Assembly (NCBI GenBank): GCA_023406895.1
Contig: JAEXTV010000021.1
Span: 186,001 to 250,000 of the forward strand
Source: Bacillota bacterium
Lineage (GTDB): Bacteria > Bacillota > Clostridia > Christensenellales > SZUA-584
Direction: 5' to 3'
Length of the DNA: 64,000 bases
The notes below the pieces were generated by a model that saw only the letters and a program-made list of their open reading frames with translations, searched no databases and was not told where the DNA came from. The position numbers were made by a program, and so were the translations under genes. Below are positions 51,425 through 60,395 of the stretch, piece after piece; positions within the stretch are counted from its first letter, which is position 1; every line of letters begins with the position of its first letter.

Positions 51425-53232
51425 AGCACTCTCTTAAAGCTTTTTTCAATCTGCTTTTTTGAAATCACGGTGATCACCGGGCGGCCATGCGGGCATGTCG
51501 GAATCACGCTTGTGGTTAAAAAGCTCATGGCTACGCTTTCCAGCTCGGTCATGGAAAGTTTGTCGCCCGCTTTCACGGCGCTGCGGCACGCGGCGCGTAT
51601 AATACTTTCGCGCTGCAGAATTGTTTTGCCTCTGTTCTCCTCAATTTCATTGAGCGCATCAAAGATGAGCCCCGCAACGGGCACGCCCGCAACCACGGCC
51701 GGCACGGCACCTACCTTGTATTCGAGAACGCCAAAAGGTTCGATATCGAAACCGAGCGCCGCAAATGTATCGATGTTGTCGTCGATAAGCAGCTTCTGCG
51801 CATGCGACACGGTAATTACGGCGGGCATCAGTAACGGTTGAGACGCACTGTTCGTGCCGCTTGTAAACCTTTCGTAAAGCAAGCGTTCATGCGCCGCGTG
51901 CTGGTCGATAATCAGCAGATTGTCATCCTGCTCCACCAGCACATACGTATCGGCAAAGCTCCCGATGATGCGAAAGCTCTGCGGTTCTTCGATGATGGCG
52001 GCCAATAGCGGCTCAGCCGCAACGATCTCAGGCTTTTCTTCCTCGATAATGTCTCCATTACCCACATCATCGCCAAACACATACGGCTCAAAATTCGTTC
52101 GAGTCGGCTGCGCCGTTTCGCGCAGGCTTGCGCTGCCAAAGCCGGAGAACAAAGCGGTTTGAAACACTTCCTTGGGAGCCTGCATTTCCACGCTGCCGCG
52201 CGGTTTTTCGGGCAGTGCGGGCATATCGATCATGACGCTGCCGCGGATTTCTCTGCAGCCCTGTGAGACGGCTTCTTTAATCACATAATCCACTGCGGCA
52301 GGATCCTGAAAGCGTACCTGCAGCTTGTTGGGATGCACATTCACATCCACGTTTCCGGGCGGCATTGTGATATTCAGAGCAAAAAACGGTGATTCCCCTT
52401 TGACGAGCGTCGGCCCATACGCGCTCTTTACCATGTCGCTGAGCCCCGCGCTGCGCACAAAGCGCCTGTTAACAAACAATGAACCGTTTTGTCTGTTTTT
52501 CATCACCGCTCCGGGGCGCGACACATAGCCTTCCGCTTTGATGTCGTTGGCTTCAAATGAAACATATACGATATTATCCATGAGGCCTTCGCCGTATACG
52601 CAATAGATCGCATCCGCAAGATCGCCGTTGCCCGGGCTGTGATATACTGTTTTATCATGAGAGGTGTAATGAAACGAAATCTCAGGATAGGCGAGTATGT
52701 ATCTTGAAACGAGGTCTGAAACGTATGCCGCTTCCTGCTGGCCTGATTTTAAAAACTTCAGCCGGACGGGAACGTTATAAAACAGATTGCCGACTGTCAC
52801 CGATGTGCCGTCGGGCAGGCCCGCAGGTGTGATGCCGTCGATGCGTCCGCCGGAAATCTTAATTTGAGTGCCGAGCTCGTCGTCGCGACGTTTTGTCTTC
52901 AAATCGACCACGGATACAGCTCCAATGCTGCAAAGCGCCTCACCGCGAAACCCCTGCGTGCTGATAAAGTGCAGATCGTGTTCGGTGGCAATTTTACTCG
53001 TTGCGTGCTTCTCGAAAACGAGCTCCGCGTCTTCGGCGGCAATGCCCTTGCCGTTATCCGTGACCACAATTTGTTTAATGCCGCCGTCCGTAATGCTGAC
53101 GCTGACAGCGCTGGCCCCTGCGTCAATCGCGTTTTCGATGAGCTCTTTAACCACGCTTAACGGCCTCTCAACCACCTCGCCCGCAGCGATTTTGTCCGAT
53201 ACGCTTTTGGACAGTTTTCTGATTTCTCCCAT
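51421..53232 (-). CDS. mutL: DNA mismatch repair protein MutL
   Basis: 603 residues. The N-terminal GHKL ATPase has IAAGEVVERPLSVVKELIENAIDAGA, VVTDNGKGI, HATSKI and GFRGEALCSIG. The C-terminal domain has IDQHAAHERLLYER, the metal-binding endonuclease motif (Asp-Gln-His-Ala...Glu), and CPHGRPVI. It is therefore the endonuclease form found in bacteria without MutH. mutS lies 13 bases upstream. Confidence 0.97.
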   Translation of the reverse strand: MGEIRKLSKSVSDKIAAGEVVERPLSVVKELIENAIDAGASAVSVSITDGGIKQIVVTDNGKGIAAEDAELVFEKHATSKIATEHDLHFISTQGFRGEALCSIGAVSVVDLKTKRRDDELGTQIKISGGRIDGITPAGLPDGTSVTVGNLFYNVPVRLKFLKSGQQEAAYVSDLVSRYILAYPEISFHYTSHDKTVYHSPGNGDLADAIYCVYGEGLMDNIVYVSFEANDIKAEGYVSRPGAVMKNRQNGSLFVNRRFVRSAGLSDMVKSAYGPTLVKGESPFFALNITMPPGNVDVNVHPNKLQVRFQDPAAVDYVIKEAVSQGCREIRGSVMIDMPALPEKPRGSVEMQAPKEVFQTALFSGFGSASLRETAQPTRTNFEPYVFGDDVGNGDIIEEEKPEIVAAEPLLAAIIEEPQSFRIIGSFADTYVLVEQDDNLLIIDQHAAHERLLYERFTSGTNSASQPLLMPAVITVSHAQKLLIDDNIDTFAALGFDIEPFGVLEYKVGAVPAVVAGVPVAGLIFDALNEIEENRGKTILQRESIIRAACRSAVKAGDKLSMTELESVAMSFLTTSVIPTCPHGRPVITVISKKQIEKSFKRVL

Positions 53233-53245
53233 GTTGTCTCCCCCG

Positions 53246-55810
53246 CTACAGCCTGTGCTTGATTTCGCTTAAAAGCTTTAAAGAATCGAGAGGCGTAATG
53301 TTATCTAGGTTGATTTCCCGCAGCATATCCATCAGGTCATCCCGCGTTAAGGCCGTTTCCTGCTGCCTGCGAGGCCCCAAAATGCTTTCGTCTTTATCCA
53401 CGAGGGACTGCATAATGACCTTGGCTCTTTCGGTCACATCTGCCGGAACACCCGCGAGCTTCGCGACCTCAATACCAAAGCTTCTATCCGCGCCTCCGCG
53501 CACAATCTTGTGCAGAAAAATCACGGTATCGCCCATTTCCTTGACGGTAATGGAATAATTGCTGACGCCAGCCACAACGCCCTCCAGCTCCGAAAGCTCA
53601 TGAAAGTGCGTGGCGAACAGCGTTTTGGCTTTGATGCGGCTGCTGATGAATTCCACGACGGACCACGCAATGGACAACCCGTCGAGCGTGCTTGTGCCGC
53701 GCCCGATCTCATCGAGTATCAGCAGACTCCTCGGCGTGGCGTTGTTGAGAATGTTGGCGACCTCATTCATCTCCACCATAAACGTGCTCTGGCCCGAAGC
53801 GAGATTATCGGAAGCCCCCACACGCGTGAATATTTTATCCACAATACAGATTTGCGCGCTGTCAGCGGGCACAAAGCTGCCCATATGCGCGAGCAGCACA
53901 ATCAGCGCGACCTGGCGCATGAACGTGCTTTTGCCGGCCATATTGGGGCCCGTGAGTATCATGATATTGTCGTCATCTGAAAGCAGGCAATCGTTTTTAA
54001 CAAAGGATGATTTCACAAACGATTCCACGACGGGATGGCGTCCGCCAGTTATTTTGATATCCCCGCTGGGAACCATGACTGGACGCGCATAGTTCCTTTC
54101 GTATGCAACCGCTGCAAAGCTGCGCAGCATATCGACAAGCGCAATTGCCTGCGCGGCGCTGAGAAAACGCTCAATGTTGTCGGACAATACTTTTCTGATT
54201 TCCAAAAAGCATGCGTGTTCCAGCGCGATGCATTTTTCCTGCGCGCCGGTCAGCTTCTCTTCCATTTCCTTAAGCTCGGGTGTGATGAAACGCTCGCAAT
54301 TGGCGAGCGTCTGTTTTCTGATATAATACGGCGGCACCAGATCTTTATAAGAATTGGTCACCTCCAGATAATAGCCAAACACCTTATTATAGCCGACTTT
54401 TAGGTTCTTGATGCCCGATTCCTGCCGTTCCTTGGCTTCGAGCGACGCGATCCACTCCTTGCCCTTAAAAGCGGCTTCTTTGAGCGCGTCAATCTCCGCG
54501 TTGTATCCCTGCTTGATAATGCCGCCATCGGCAATACCCACAGGCGGTTCTTCGTCGATGGCGGAATCGAGCAGTGAAAAGATGTCGTCCATACAATCCA
54601 GCCCGCTGTGCATGCTTTTCAGCAGGCCGGATAAACAATCCGCCAGCGTGCTTTTAAGAACGGGCAGCTGCGCCAGCGTTTTTTTGATGGCAAGGCAGTG
54701 ACGCGCGTCGAGTGTGGAATAAGCGATTCGTGAAATCAGGCGTTCCAAGTCAAAAACCCCGTCCAGAGCCAGAGCGACTTTATCGCTTAAAGGCAGGCTC
54801 TCCTTCATTTCCTGTACGGCATCAAGGCGCCTGTTGATTTCTAAAATGCTTTGAAGCGGCTCGTTGATACAGCGTTTGAGCAGCCGTGCTCCCATTGCGG
54901 TTCTTGTTTTGTCGATCACGCCGAAAAGAGAACCTTTCACCTTTCCGTCACGCAGCGTTTTGGTCAGTTCTAAATTGGCGCGGGTGAACATATCGAGCGA
55001 CATAAATGCGTTTTTCTCAATTAATTGGATGCGGCTCAAGTGTGTCAGCGCGTTTTTTTGTGTTTCTCTTAAGTAGTCAATAAGCGCACCCGCCGCGCCG
55101 ACGGCGGCGCTGTTTTCGTCGATGCCGAAACCGCCGAGGCCGGTTACACCAAAATGCGTCGTCAGCGCTTCTCTCGCCGCGCTTTTTTCAAAAGTAAAGG
55201 ATGGGTACTCGCCCACATAAATATTCTGTTCTTTAATCAGGCCACTCAATTGATCTATGGCCGCCTTGTCTTCTTCCCTGTATATGATTTCACTGGGCGC
55301 GACGCGCGCAATTTCACTTTTGACAGAAGCGTAATCATCATCACTGCCGCATTCCCCCATGAAAAAAGCACCTGTTGATACGTCCGCATAAGCCAGCCCG
55401 ACCGCGCTCCCGGTGAGAACGATTGATAGAATAAAGTTGTTGTCGGCATCATTGAGGCTGCTGTTTTCGGTGACGGTGCCCGGAGTGATGACACGTATGA
55501 CATCACGCTCCACGAGGCCTTTGCTTAAAGCCGGGTCGGTCAATTGCTCGCAAATCGCCACTTTATAGCCCTTTTTGATGAGCTTATCAATATACCCTTG
55601 GACGCTGTGGTGCGGCACGCCGCACATCGGCGCTCTTTCGGCGAGGCCGCAGTCGCGCCCGGTCAGCACGATTTCCAGCTCTCGTGATGCCGTTAGTGCA
55701 TCCTCGAAAAACATCTCATAAAAGTCTCCGAGACGGTACATCACAATGCAGTCTTTATATTTTTCCTTGAGCTCCACATACTGGCGCATCATGGGTGTCA
55801 GTTCGCTCAT
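53246..55810 (-). CDS. mutS: DNA mismatch repair protein MutS
   Basis: 854 residues. Mismatch-contact Phe-Tyr-Glu in RLGDFYEMFFEDA, the connector and clamp domains, Walker A TGPNMAGKSTFMRQVALIVLLAHMG and LILDEIGRGTSTLDG in pieces, then FATHFHEL. The C-terminal helix-turn-helix dimerisation part is intact. It recognises mismatches and recruits MutL. The gene begins 107 bases from a divergent lipoprotein gene. Confidence 0.97.
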   Translation of the reverse strand: MSELTPMMRQYVELKEKYKDCIVMYRLGDFYEMFFEDALTASRELEIVLTGRDCGLAERAPMCGVPHHSVQGYIDKLIKKGYKVAICEQLTDPALSKGLVERDVIRVITPGTVTENSSLNDADNNFILSIVLTGSAVGLAYADVSTGAFFMGECGSDDDYASVKSEIARVAPSEIIYREEDKAAIDQLSGLIKEQNIYVGEYPSFTFEKSAAREALTTHFGVTGLGGFGIDENSAAVGAAGALIDYLRETQKNALTHLSRIQLIEKNAFMSLDMFTRANLELTKTLRDGKVKGSLFGVIDKTRTAMGARLLKRCINEPLQSILEINRRLDAVQEMKESLPLSDKVALALDGVFDLERLISRIAYSTLDARHCLAIKKTLAQLPVLKSTLADCLSGLLKSMHSGLDCMDDIFSLLDSAIDEEPPVGIADGGIIKQGYNAEIDALKEAAFKGKEWIASLEAKERQESGIKNLKVGYNKVFGYYLEVTNSYKDLVPPYYIRKQTLANCERFITPELKEMEEKLTGAQEKCIALEHACFLEIRKVLSDNIERFLSAAQAIALVDMLRSFAAVAYERNYARPVMVPSGDIKITGGRHPVVESFVKSSFVKNDCLLSDDDNIMILTGPNMAGKSTFMRQVALIVLLAHMGSFVPADSAQICIVDKIFTRVGASDNLASGQSTFMVEMNEVANILNNATPRSLLILDEIGRGTSTLDGLSIAWSVVEFISSRIKAKTLFATHFHELSELEGVVAGVSNYSITVKEMGDTVIFLHKIVRGGADRSFGIEVAKLAGVPADVTERAKVIMQSLVDKDESILGPRRQQETALTRDDLMDMLREINLDNITPLDSLKLLSEIKHRL

Positions 55811-55916
55811 GTGTTCCCTCCATGCTTAATGATCACATTATATCATAAAAGCGCAATATTGTTGAAAAAAGGCCCGATTTCGATTATAATTTTCTCAATC
55901 AAAATTGGAGACTGTA

Positions 55917-56702
55917 ATGAAAAAAATATTTTTTGTGTATCTGCTGATTATAATCATGTTTATATCCTCGGCTTGTGCCAGCGCTGATTTGACATACACG
56001 TTATCTGACGATAACAAAACGACTGTCCGCTATGACGTTTCATTTGAAACGACCGATCAGCAGGATGTGTCGCCATATTTAAATGAAATCGGTTCATACT
56101 GGGCGGATCAGGGGTTGACCATCACCATGGATGAGGCTAAAAATACCGTGACCGGCGAAAAAACGATTAAGTCAGACACCGTTAAAGAGGCCGCAAAGAC
56201 TTTCGGAGACGTTTTTTCATCGAAAGATTCTCTGTTCAGCAACGTGTCTTTCACATATACACCGTCATTATCGGTGGATGATTACAATTTTTCGGCAGAT
56301 GTATCGTTAAAGGATGTTATACGTCAGCAACAGGCTCAAAGCATACCCTCTGACCAAATCACGAAGATTGAGCAGGCCGCCAAGCAAGGCATATACCGGA
56401 TATCCATCTCACTCCCCGGCGAAGTGACAGAAACCAACGCAGACAGCCGCGACGGCAATGTCTGCACCTGGGTTCTTGAGTATGGGAAGATTAAAACACT
56501 GAGCCTGCACACACACAGGCAGAACACACAAACCGTACAGAACTACAACAAATTGACCGGCATTATGGCCGATAACACCAAGCTGCTTATTGTATTTGCC
56601 TCAGCCGCTATCTTTTGCATACTGATGATTGTTCTGTCGATAGTCGTCCGCAGAATGAAACGCAAACGCGCCTCAGAAGTCCGCATCAAACATTTCCGAT
56701 GA
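55917..56702 (+). CDS. DUF3153-like lipoprotein with C-terminal membrane anchor
   Basis: 261 residues from the ATG after TTGGAGACTG. Signal peptide with lipobox SSAC (Cys about 20), an extracellular beta-rich domain (for example TYTLSDDNKTTVRYDVSFE), a C-terminal membrane helix (LLIVFASAAIFCILMIVLSIVV) and a basic tail. The layout resembles Gram-positive LppM/DUF3153-type proteins. The family name is tentative. The 3' end overlaps the convergent metalloprotease gene by 30 bases. Confidence 0.65.
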   Translation: MKKIFFVYLLIIIMFISSACASADLTYTLSDDNKTTVRYDVSFETTDQQDVSPYLNEIGSYWADQGLTITMDEAKNTVTGEKTIKSDTVKEAAKTFGDVFSSKDSLFSNVSFTYTPSLSVDDYNFSADVSLKDVIRQQQAQSIPSDQITKIEQAAKQGIYRISISLPGEVTETNADSRDGNVCTWVLEYGKIKTLSLHTHRQNTQTVQNYNKLTGIMADNTKLLIVFASAAIFCILMIVLSIVVRRMKRKRASEVRIKHFR

Positions 56703-57992
56703 CTGCATCCTTCCATCAGGCCATGTCACGTACAGCTTAAACTGTCTGTCTTCATCTGTCACGCCGTTCTTCAGTGTGGTGAGCGTGATGCCGGAGAGCT
56801 TCACGGCTGTGCCGACGCGCGCCACAGGCGATTCATCACCATGTACCGTTCTTACCGGAAGGAATATGTCTCCGTTTTTACTGTAGCACACCAGCGTGTA
56901 AAGCGCGTTCTCGTCCTCTGTCGTCTTATCCCACATGATTTCGTAATATTTGTACCCGTATGATTCATGTTCCGTCATGCGAAGATTAAAATCAGCTTTT
57001 TCAATGTTCTGCATGCCGCTTGTCTCGCCGACAAACGAAAGGTAATAATCGCGAAGCCCGCCGATTTCATCCGCCAGAGGAATATAGACGTTTTCCTGCG
57101 GATACACATTGGATATGGACGAATCGGCATAGGCTGTGTAATCCTTGTTCTTTTTATAATTGTCCAGAACATCGTATATATCAAGGTATTCTCTTTGCTG
57201 CTTGGCCGTGGGGCTGCCCATCAGCTGCACGTAATCCTCCGCGGCGATTTCGTAAACGCTCCACATATGGTTTTCGTAATAGTCACTTTCAATGTCGAAG
57301 AAAACATCATGGTCATATTTGTCGATGCCCCTCAAAAGGAAATAATCAGAATTCCGCGCCGAATCGTCATCAGGCATAAAGTAGTACATCGTGTAATGAT
57401 GGCCGTATTCATGCGATATCGTCCTCGCCACCTGAGTGACGGCGTCATATTTATCCATATTATAAAGCTCGATGGAGCTTTGCGTGGAGTCAATATCGTA
57501 TGTGAGCGTGTCCGGAACCAGACCCGGCAGGTTCAAAAACACAGAAAACACTTTCTTTTCAGTCACATGCGTCCCCGCCACGCCGGTGCTCGTATCGAGT
57601 GCGGATTCTCCGGGGTAAAGCAGCACTTCGGTGACGGAGTAGATTTCAGTCCCATGCTTGTTTGCAATCAGCTCGTTAAAGATGTCTTTGAGCTTGTCGC
57701 CCGTCCAGACATTTGAATAGCTGACGATCGGAAAACCAAGGGGCGTATCATAGATTGCCACTGAAGACGGATAATCGGACTTTTGCGTGATCGGCAGCCC
57801 CGGCGCATCTTGATTAACAGTTTTTTCGGTATGGACCGGTGTATAATCGGCATTGACAAGCTCATCAATGCCCGATTTCGCCCAGGACTGCATAAAGAAC
57901 AGATAGACGCCCGCGCCGATTGCGATAATAAGCAGGATACCGAATAGTATCGCGACATGATTCTTCTTTTTATCAAAAGCCGTTCGGTTCAC
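56673..57992 (-). CDS. Membrane-anchored putative zinc metallopeptidase
   Basis: 439 residues. One N-terminal membrane helix (about 12-34), the rest extracytoplasmic. ARTISHEYGHHYTMYYF has the zinc-peptidase His194-Glu195-x-x-His198 motif. The third ligand is probably one of the acidic residues near VYEIAAEDYVQLMGSP. The C-terminal 100 residues look like a fibronectin-like beta domain. No named family is recognised. It overlaps miaB by 4 bases, suggesting co-transcription. Confidence 0.75.
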   Translation of the reverse strand: MNRTAFDKKKNHVAILFGILLIIAIGAGVYLFFMQSWAKSGIDELVNADYTPVHTEKTVNQDAPGLPITQKSDYPSSVAIYDTPLGFPIVSYSNVWTGDKLKDIFNELIANKHGTEIYSVTEVLLYPGESALDTSTGVAGTHVTEKKVFSVFLNLPGLVPDTLTYDIDSTQSSIELYNMDKYDAVTQVARTISHEYGHHYTMYYFMPDDDSARNSDYFLLRGIDKYDHDVFFDIESDYYENHMWSVYEIAAEDYVQLMGSPTAKQQREYLDIYDVLDNYKKNKDYTAYADSSISNVYPQENVYIPLADEIGGLRDYYLSFVGETSGMQNIEKADFNLRMTEHESYGYKYYEIMWDKTTEDENALYTLVCYSKNGDIFLPVRTVHGDESPVARVGTAVKLSGITLTTLKNGVTDEDRQFKLYVTWPDGRMQSSEMFDADF

Positions 57993-59353
57993 AGGTTTTG
58001 CCTTTCTTCTGTGCGCACACCGCGAAGCGTATGCGCCATCACCTTGTCTATTTTCACATGCACATATTTTCCGATATCATCGACGCCGCCTTCAAAGCTG
58101 ACCGTTTTTGACGTTCTGGTTTTGCCGCTGATCTCGTCTCTGCCCCGTTTGTCAGGCGTTTCCGCCAGCACCTCAACGGTGCACCCGAGGTAGGCGCTGT
58201 TTTTGTTCGCCATTGATTGCTTCACAAGCGCGTTCAAACGCGCAAGCCTCTCGCTGACGATTTTTTTATCGAGATGGCCGTCCATGTCCGCGGCTTTCGT
58301 GCCGGATCTTTTGGAATAAGCAAACGTATATGCCGCATCATACCCAACATCTTCAACCAGCGACAGCGTCTGCTCGAAATCTTCCTCCGTCTCGCCCGGG
58401 AAACCGACAATGATATCCGTGGTGATCGCGATATCCGGCACGCGCGCCTTGAGGCGCGCAATCAGATTCAGGTAATGCTCGCGTGTGTAGCGCCGGTTCA
58501 TCAGCCCAAGGATGCGGCTGCTGCCCGACTGCACGGGCAGATGAACATGCTCGCAGAGGCTTTTTAAGCTGCCGTAGCAATCAATCAGCTCTTCCGACAT
58601 ATCCTTTGGGTGTGAGGTCATAAAACGCAGCCGTTTGATACCCGTTTCGGCATCGATCCGCTTGATGAGGCTCGCAAACGAGAGGCCCTCCGGTAAGTCG
58701 TTGCCGTATGAATTGACGTTTTGCCCGAGCAATGTGATTTCAGATACGCCATTTTCACACAGGCCGATGATTTCTTTGATGATGTCGTCCGGCTGGCGGC
58801 TGCGTTCGCGCCCGCGCACATACGGCACAATGCAATACGTACAAAAGTTGTTGCAGCCGTATATAATGTTGACAAAAGCACCCGGCGCGCTGTCGCGGCT
58901 GACCGGCACATCCTCGATGATCGTTTCGTCCTCGTCAACGGCCATCGCGCGCTTCCCCTCGATCAGCGCATCATAAAGCAGGCTTTGCAGCCTGTGTATA
59001 CCGTTCGTTCCAAAAGCGAAATCCACAAACGGAAACCGCTTCATCAACTTTTTCGCGGCCCCCTCCTGCTGCATCACACAGCCGGAAACGGCGATCAATG
59101 CGCCCGGCACGCTTGCTTTATGGTCTTTAAGCGCGCCAAGATTGCCGTAAAGCCGCGCCTCCGCATGTTGGCGCACGCAGCACGTGTTGAAAATAATGAG
59201 ATTGGCGGCCGCTTTTTCGGCAGACGGGCAATAGCCCAGCGAATCCAAGACGCCTGCGATCTTCTCGCTCTCGTGTGTATTCATTTGGCAGCCGTATGTT
59301 TCTATATAATAAGTCAGCTGATGATCCGATATATACCTTTTTAACTCTTCCAA
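57989..59353 (-). CDS. miaB: tRNA-2-methylthio-N6-dimethylallyladenosine synthase MiaB
   Basis: 454 residues. N-terminal UPF0004 domain with ETYGCQMN, FNTCCVRQHAEARLYG and VSGCVMQQEG (three auxiliary-cluster Cys); radical SAM motif YGCNNFCTYCIVPYVRGRERSR; HLPVQSGSS; and a TRAM domain at the end. It adds the 2-methylthio group to i6A37 made by MiaA. Full length. Confidence 0.97.
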   Translation of the reverse strand: MEELKRYISDHQLTYYIETYGCQMNTHESEKIAGVLDSLGYCPSAEKAAANLIIFNTCCVRQHAEARLYGNLGALKDHKASVPGALIAVSGCVMQQEGAAKKLMKRFPFVDFAFGTNGIHRLQSLLYDALIEGKRAMAVDEDETIIEDVPVSRDSAPGAFVNIIYGCNNFCTYCIVPYVRGRERSRQPDDIIKEIIGLCENGVSEITLLGQNVNSYGNDLPEGLSFASLIKRIDAETGIKRLRFMTSHPKDMSEELIDCYGSLKSLCEHVHLPVQSGSSRILGLMNRRYTREHYLNLIARLKARVPDIAITTDIIVGFPGETEEDFEQTLSLVEDVGYDAAYTFAYSKRSGTKAADMDGHLDKKIVSERLARLNALVKQSMANKNSAYLGCTVEVLAETPDKRGRDEISGKTRTSKTVSFEGGVDDIGKYVHVKIDKVMAHTLRGVRTEERQNL

Positions 59354-59525
59354 CGCTTCGTTTTAGCCTTTCTCTGTTGCACAATTATGATTAAAAACAT
59401 TATAATCATTTGGCAGGCATTTATCAACAAAAGCCGCTCAATTTTAAGATGAGCGCGTGTTTTGCGGCAATTTGATGCGGTTTTGCTGCCGCGGAAATCG
59501 GGCCAAAATTATTGGTTAAAAGCTG

Positions 59526-59554
59526 TTGACATTAGTTTGAGAATACTGTATATT
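59526..59554 (+). promoter_or_regulatory. Promoter of the tRNA cluster, TTGACA-17-TATATT
   Basis: TTGACA at 59526-59531 and TATATT at 59549-59554; the first tRNA starts 23 bases later. Confidence 0.85.
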
Positions 59555-59577
59555 ATACTTCGTCGCTGAAAATCACA

Positions 59578-59654
59578 CGGGGTGTAGCGCAGTTTGGTAG
59601 CGCACGTGCTTTGGGAGCATGGGGCCGGGGGTTCAAGTCCCTCCACCCCGACCA
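59578..59654 (+). tRNA. tRNA-Pro (anticodon TGG)
   Basis: 77 nt with encoded CCA. Acceptor CGGGGTG/CACCCCG; anticodon loop TTTGGGA; T-loop TTCAAGT. Confidence 0.97.
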
Positions 59655-59684
59655 ACTTATCCTCCAGTGATCTTTGACAAACAT

Positions 59685-59759
59685 GGCCCCTTGGTCAAGC
59701 GGTTAAGACACCGCCCTTTCACGGCGGTAACAGGAGTTCGAGTCTCCTAGGGGTCACCA
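59685..59759 (+). tRNA. tRNA-Glu (anticodon TTC)
   Basis: 75 nt with encoded CCA. Acceptor GGCCCCT/AGGGGTC (one G-T pair); anticodon loop CTTTCAC. Confidence 0.97.
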
Positions 59760-59780
59760 TTTACTAAGCTTAAAGGTTGT

Positions 59781-59857
59781 GGGGCCTTAGCTCAGTTGGT
59801 TAGAGCAGTCGGCTCATAACCGATCGGTCCGGGGTTCGAGTCCCTGAGGCCCCACCA
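59781..59857 (+). tRNA. tRNA with anticodon CAT (elongator Met-type)
   Basis: 77 nt with encoded CCA. Acceptor GGGGCCT/AGGCCCC; anticodon loop CTCATAA. The anticodon stem lacks the three consecutive G-C pairs of an initiator. Elongator Met is likely; a TilS-modified tRNA-Ile cannot be ruled out by eye. Confidence 0.93.
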
Positions 59858-59865
59858 AAAAATTT

Positions 59866-59942
59866 GGCCCGGTAGTTCAGTTGGTTAGAACGCTAGCCTG
59901 TCACGCTAGAGGTCGAGGGTTCGAGTCCCTTCCGGGTCGCCA
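59866..59942 (+). tRNA. tRNA-Asp (anticodon GTC)
   Basis: 77 nt with encoded CCA. Acceptor GGCCCGG/CCGGGTC; anticodon loop CTGTCAC; discriminator G. Confidence 0.97.
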
Positions 59943-59949
59943 ACAATAT

Positions 59950-60025
59950 GCCTCGGTAGCTCAGTCGGTAGAGCAAGGGACTGAAAATCCCTGTGTCGAC
60001 AGTTCGATTCTGTCCTGAGGCACCA
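59950..60025 (+). tRNA. tRNA-Phe (anticodon GAA)
   Basis: 76 nt with encoded CCA. Acceptor GCCTCGG/CTGAGGC; anticodon loop CTGAAAA between GGGA and TCCC. Confidence 0.97.
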
Positions 60026-60031
60026 TTTTTC

Positions 60032-60107
60032 GCTGATGTAGCTCAATCGGTAGAGCAGCTGATTTGTAATCAGCAGGTTGCGGGTTCGAGTCCCATCATC
60101 AGCTCCA
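60032..60107 (+). tRNA. tRNA-Thr (anticodon TGT)
   Basis: 76 nt with encoded CCA. Acceptor GCTGATG/CATCAGC; anticodon loop TTTGTAA; discriminator T. Confidence 0.97.
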
Positions 60108-60110
60108 TGC

Positions 60111-60195
<85 letters not shown>

Positions 60196-60212
60196 TTAAG
60201 ACCAGTTTGCGT

Positions 60213-60299
60213 GCGAGAATGGCGGAACTGGCAGACGCGCTAGATTCAGGTTCTAGTGGGGTCACACCCGTGCAGGTTCAAGTCCTGTTTCTCGCACCA
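60213..60299 (+). tRNA. tRNA-Leu (anticodon CAG)
   Basis: 87 nt class II tRNA with a long variable arm (GGGGTCACACCC region) and encoded CCA. Acceptor GCGAGAA/TTCTCGC; anticodon loop TTCAGGT. Confidence 0.97.
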
Positions 60300-60303
60300 A
60301 GTC

Positions 60304-60329
60304 AAAAGCCCGTGCAAACGGGCTTTTTT
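60304..60329 (+). terminator. Terminator of the tRNA cluster
   Basis: AAAAGCCCGT/ACGGGCTTTT with a GCAA loop and T-run, 4 bases after tRNA-Leu. Confidence 0.95.
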
Positions 60330-60395
60330 CATGCAATGAAATGCACTTCTCCCCTGCGTGTCGAAATGAAAACAATATGGTAACCTAGCTAATTA

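Noticed and set aside
56967..57716. 249-codon plus-strand ORF opposite the metallopeptidase gene
   Set aside because: Shadow frame of a minus-strand gene that has a membrane helix and a zinc motif; no ribosome binding site.
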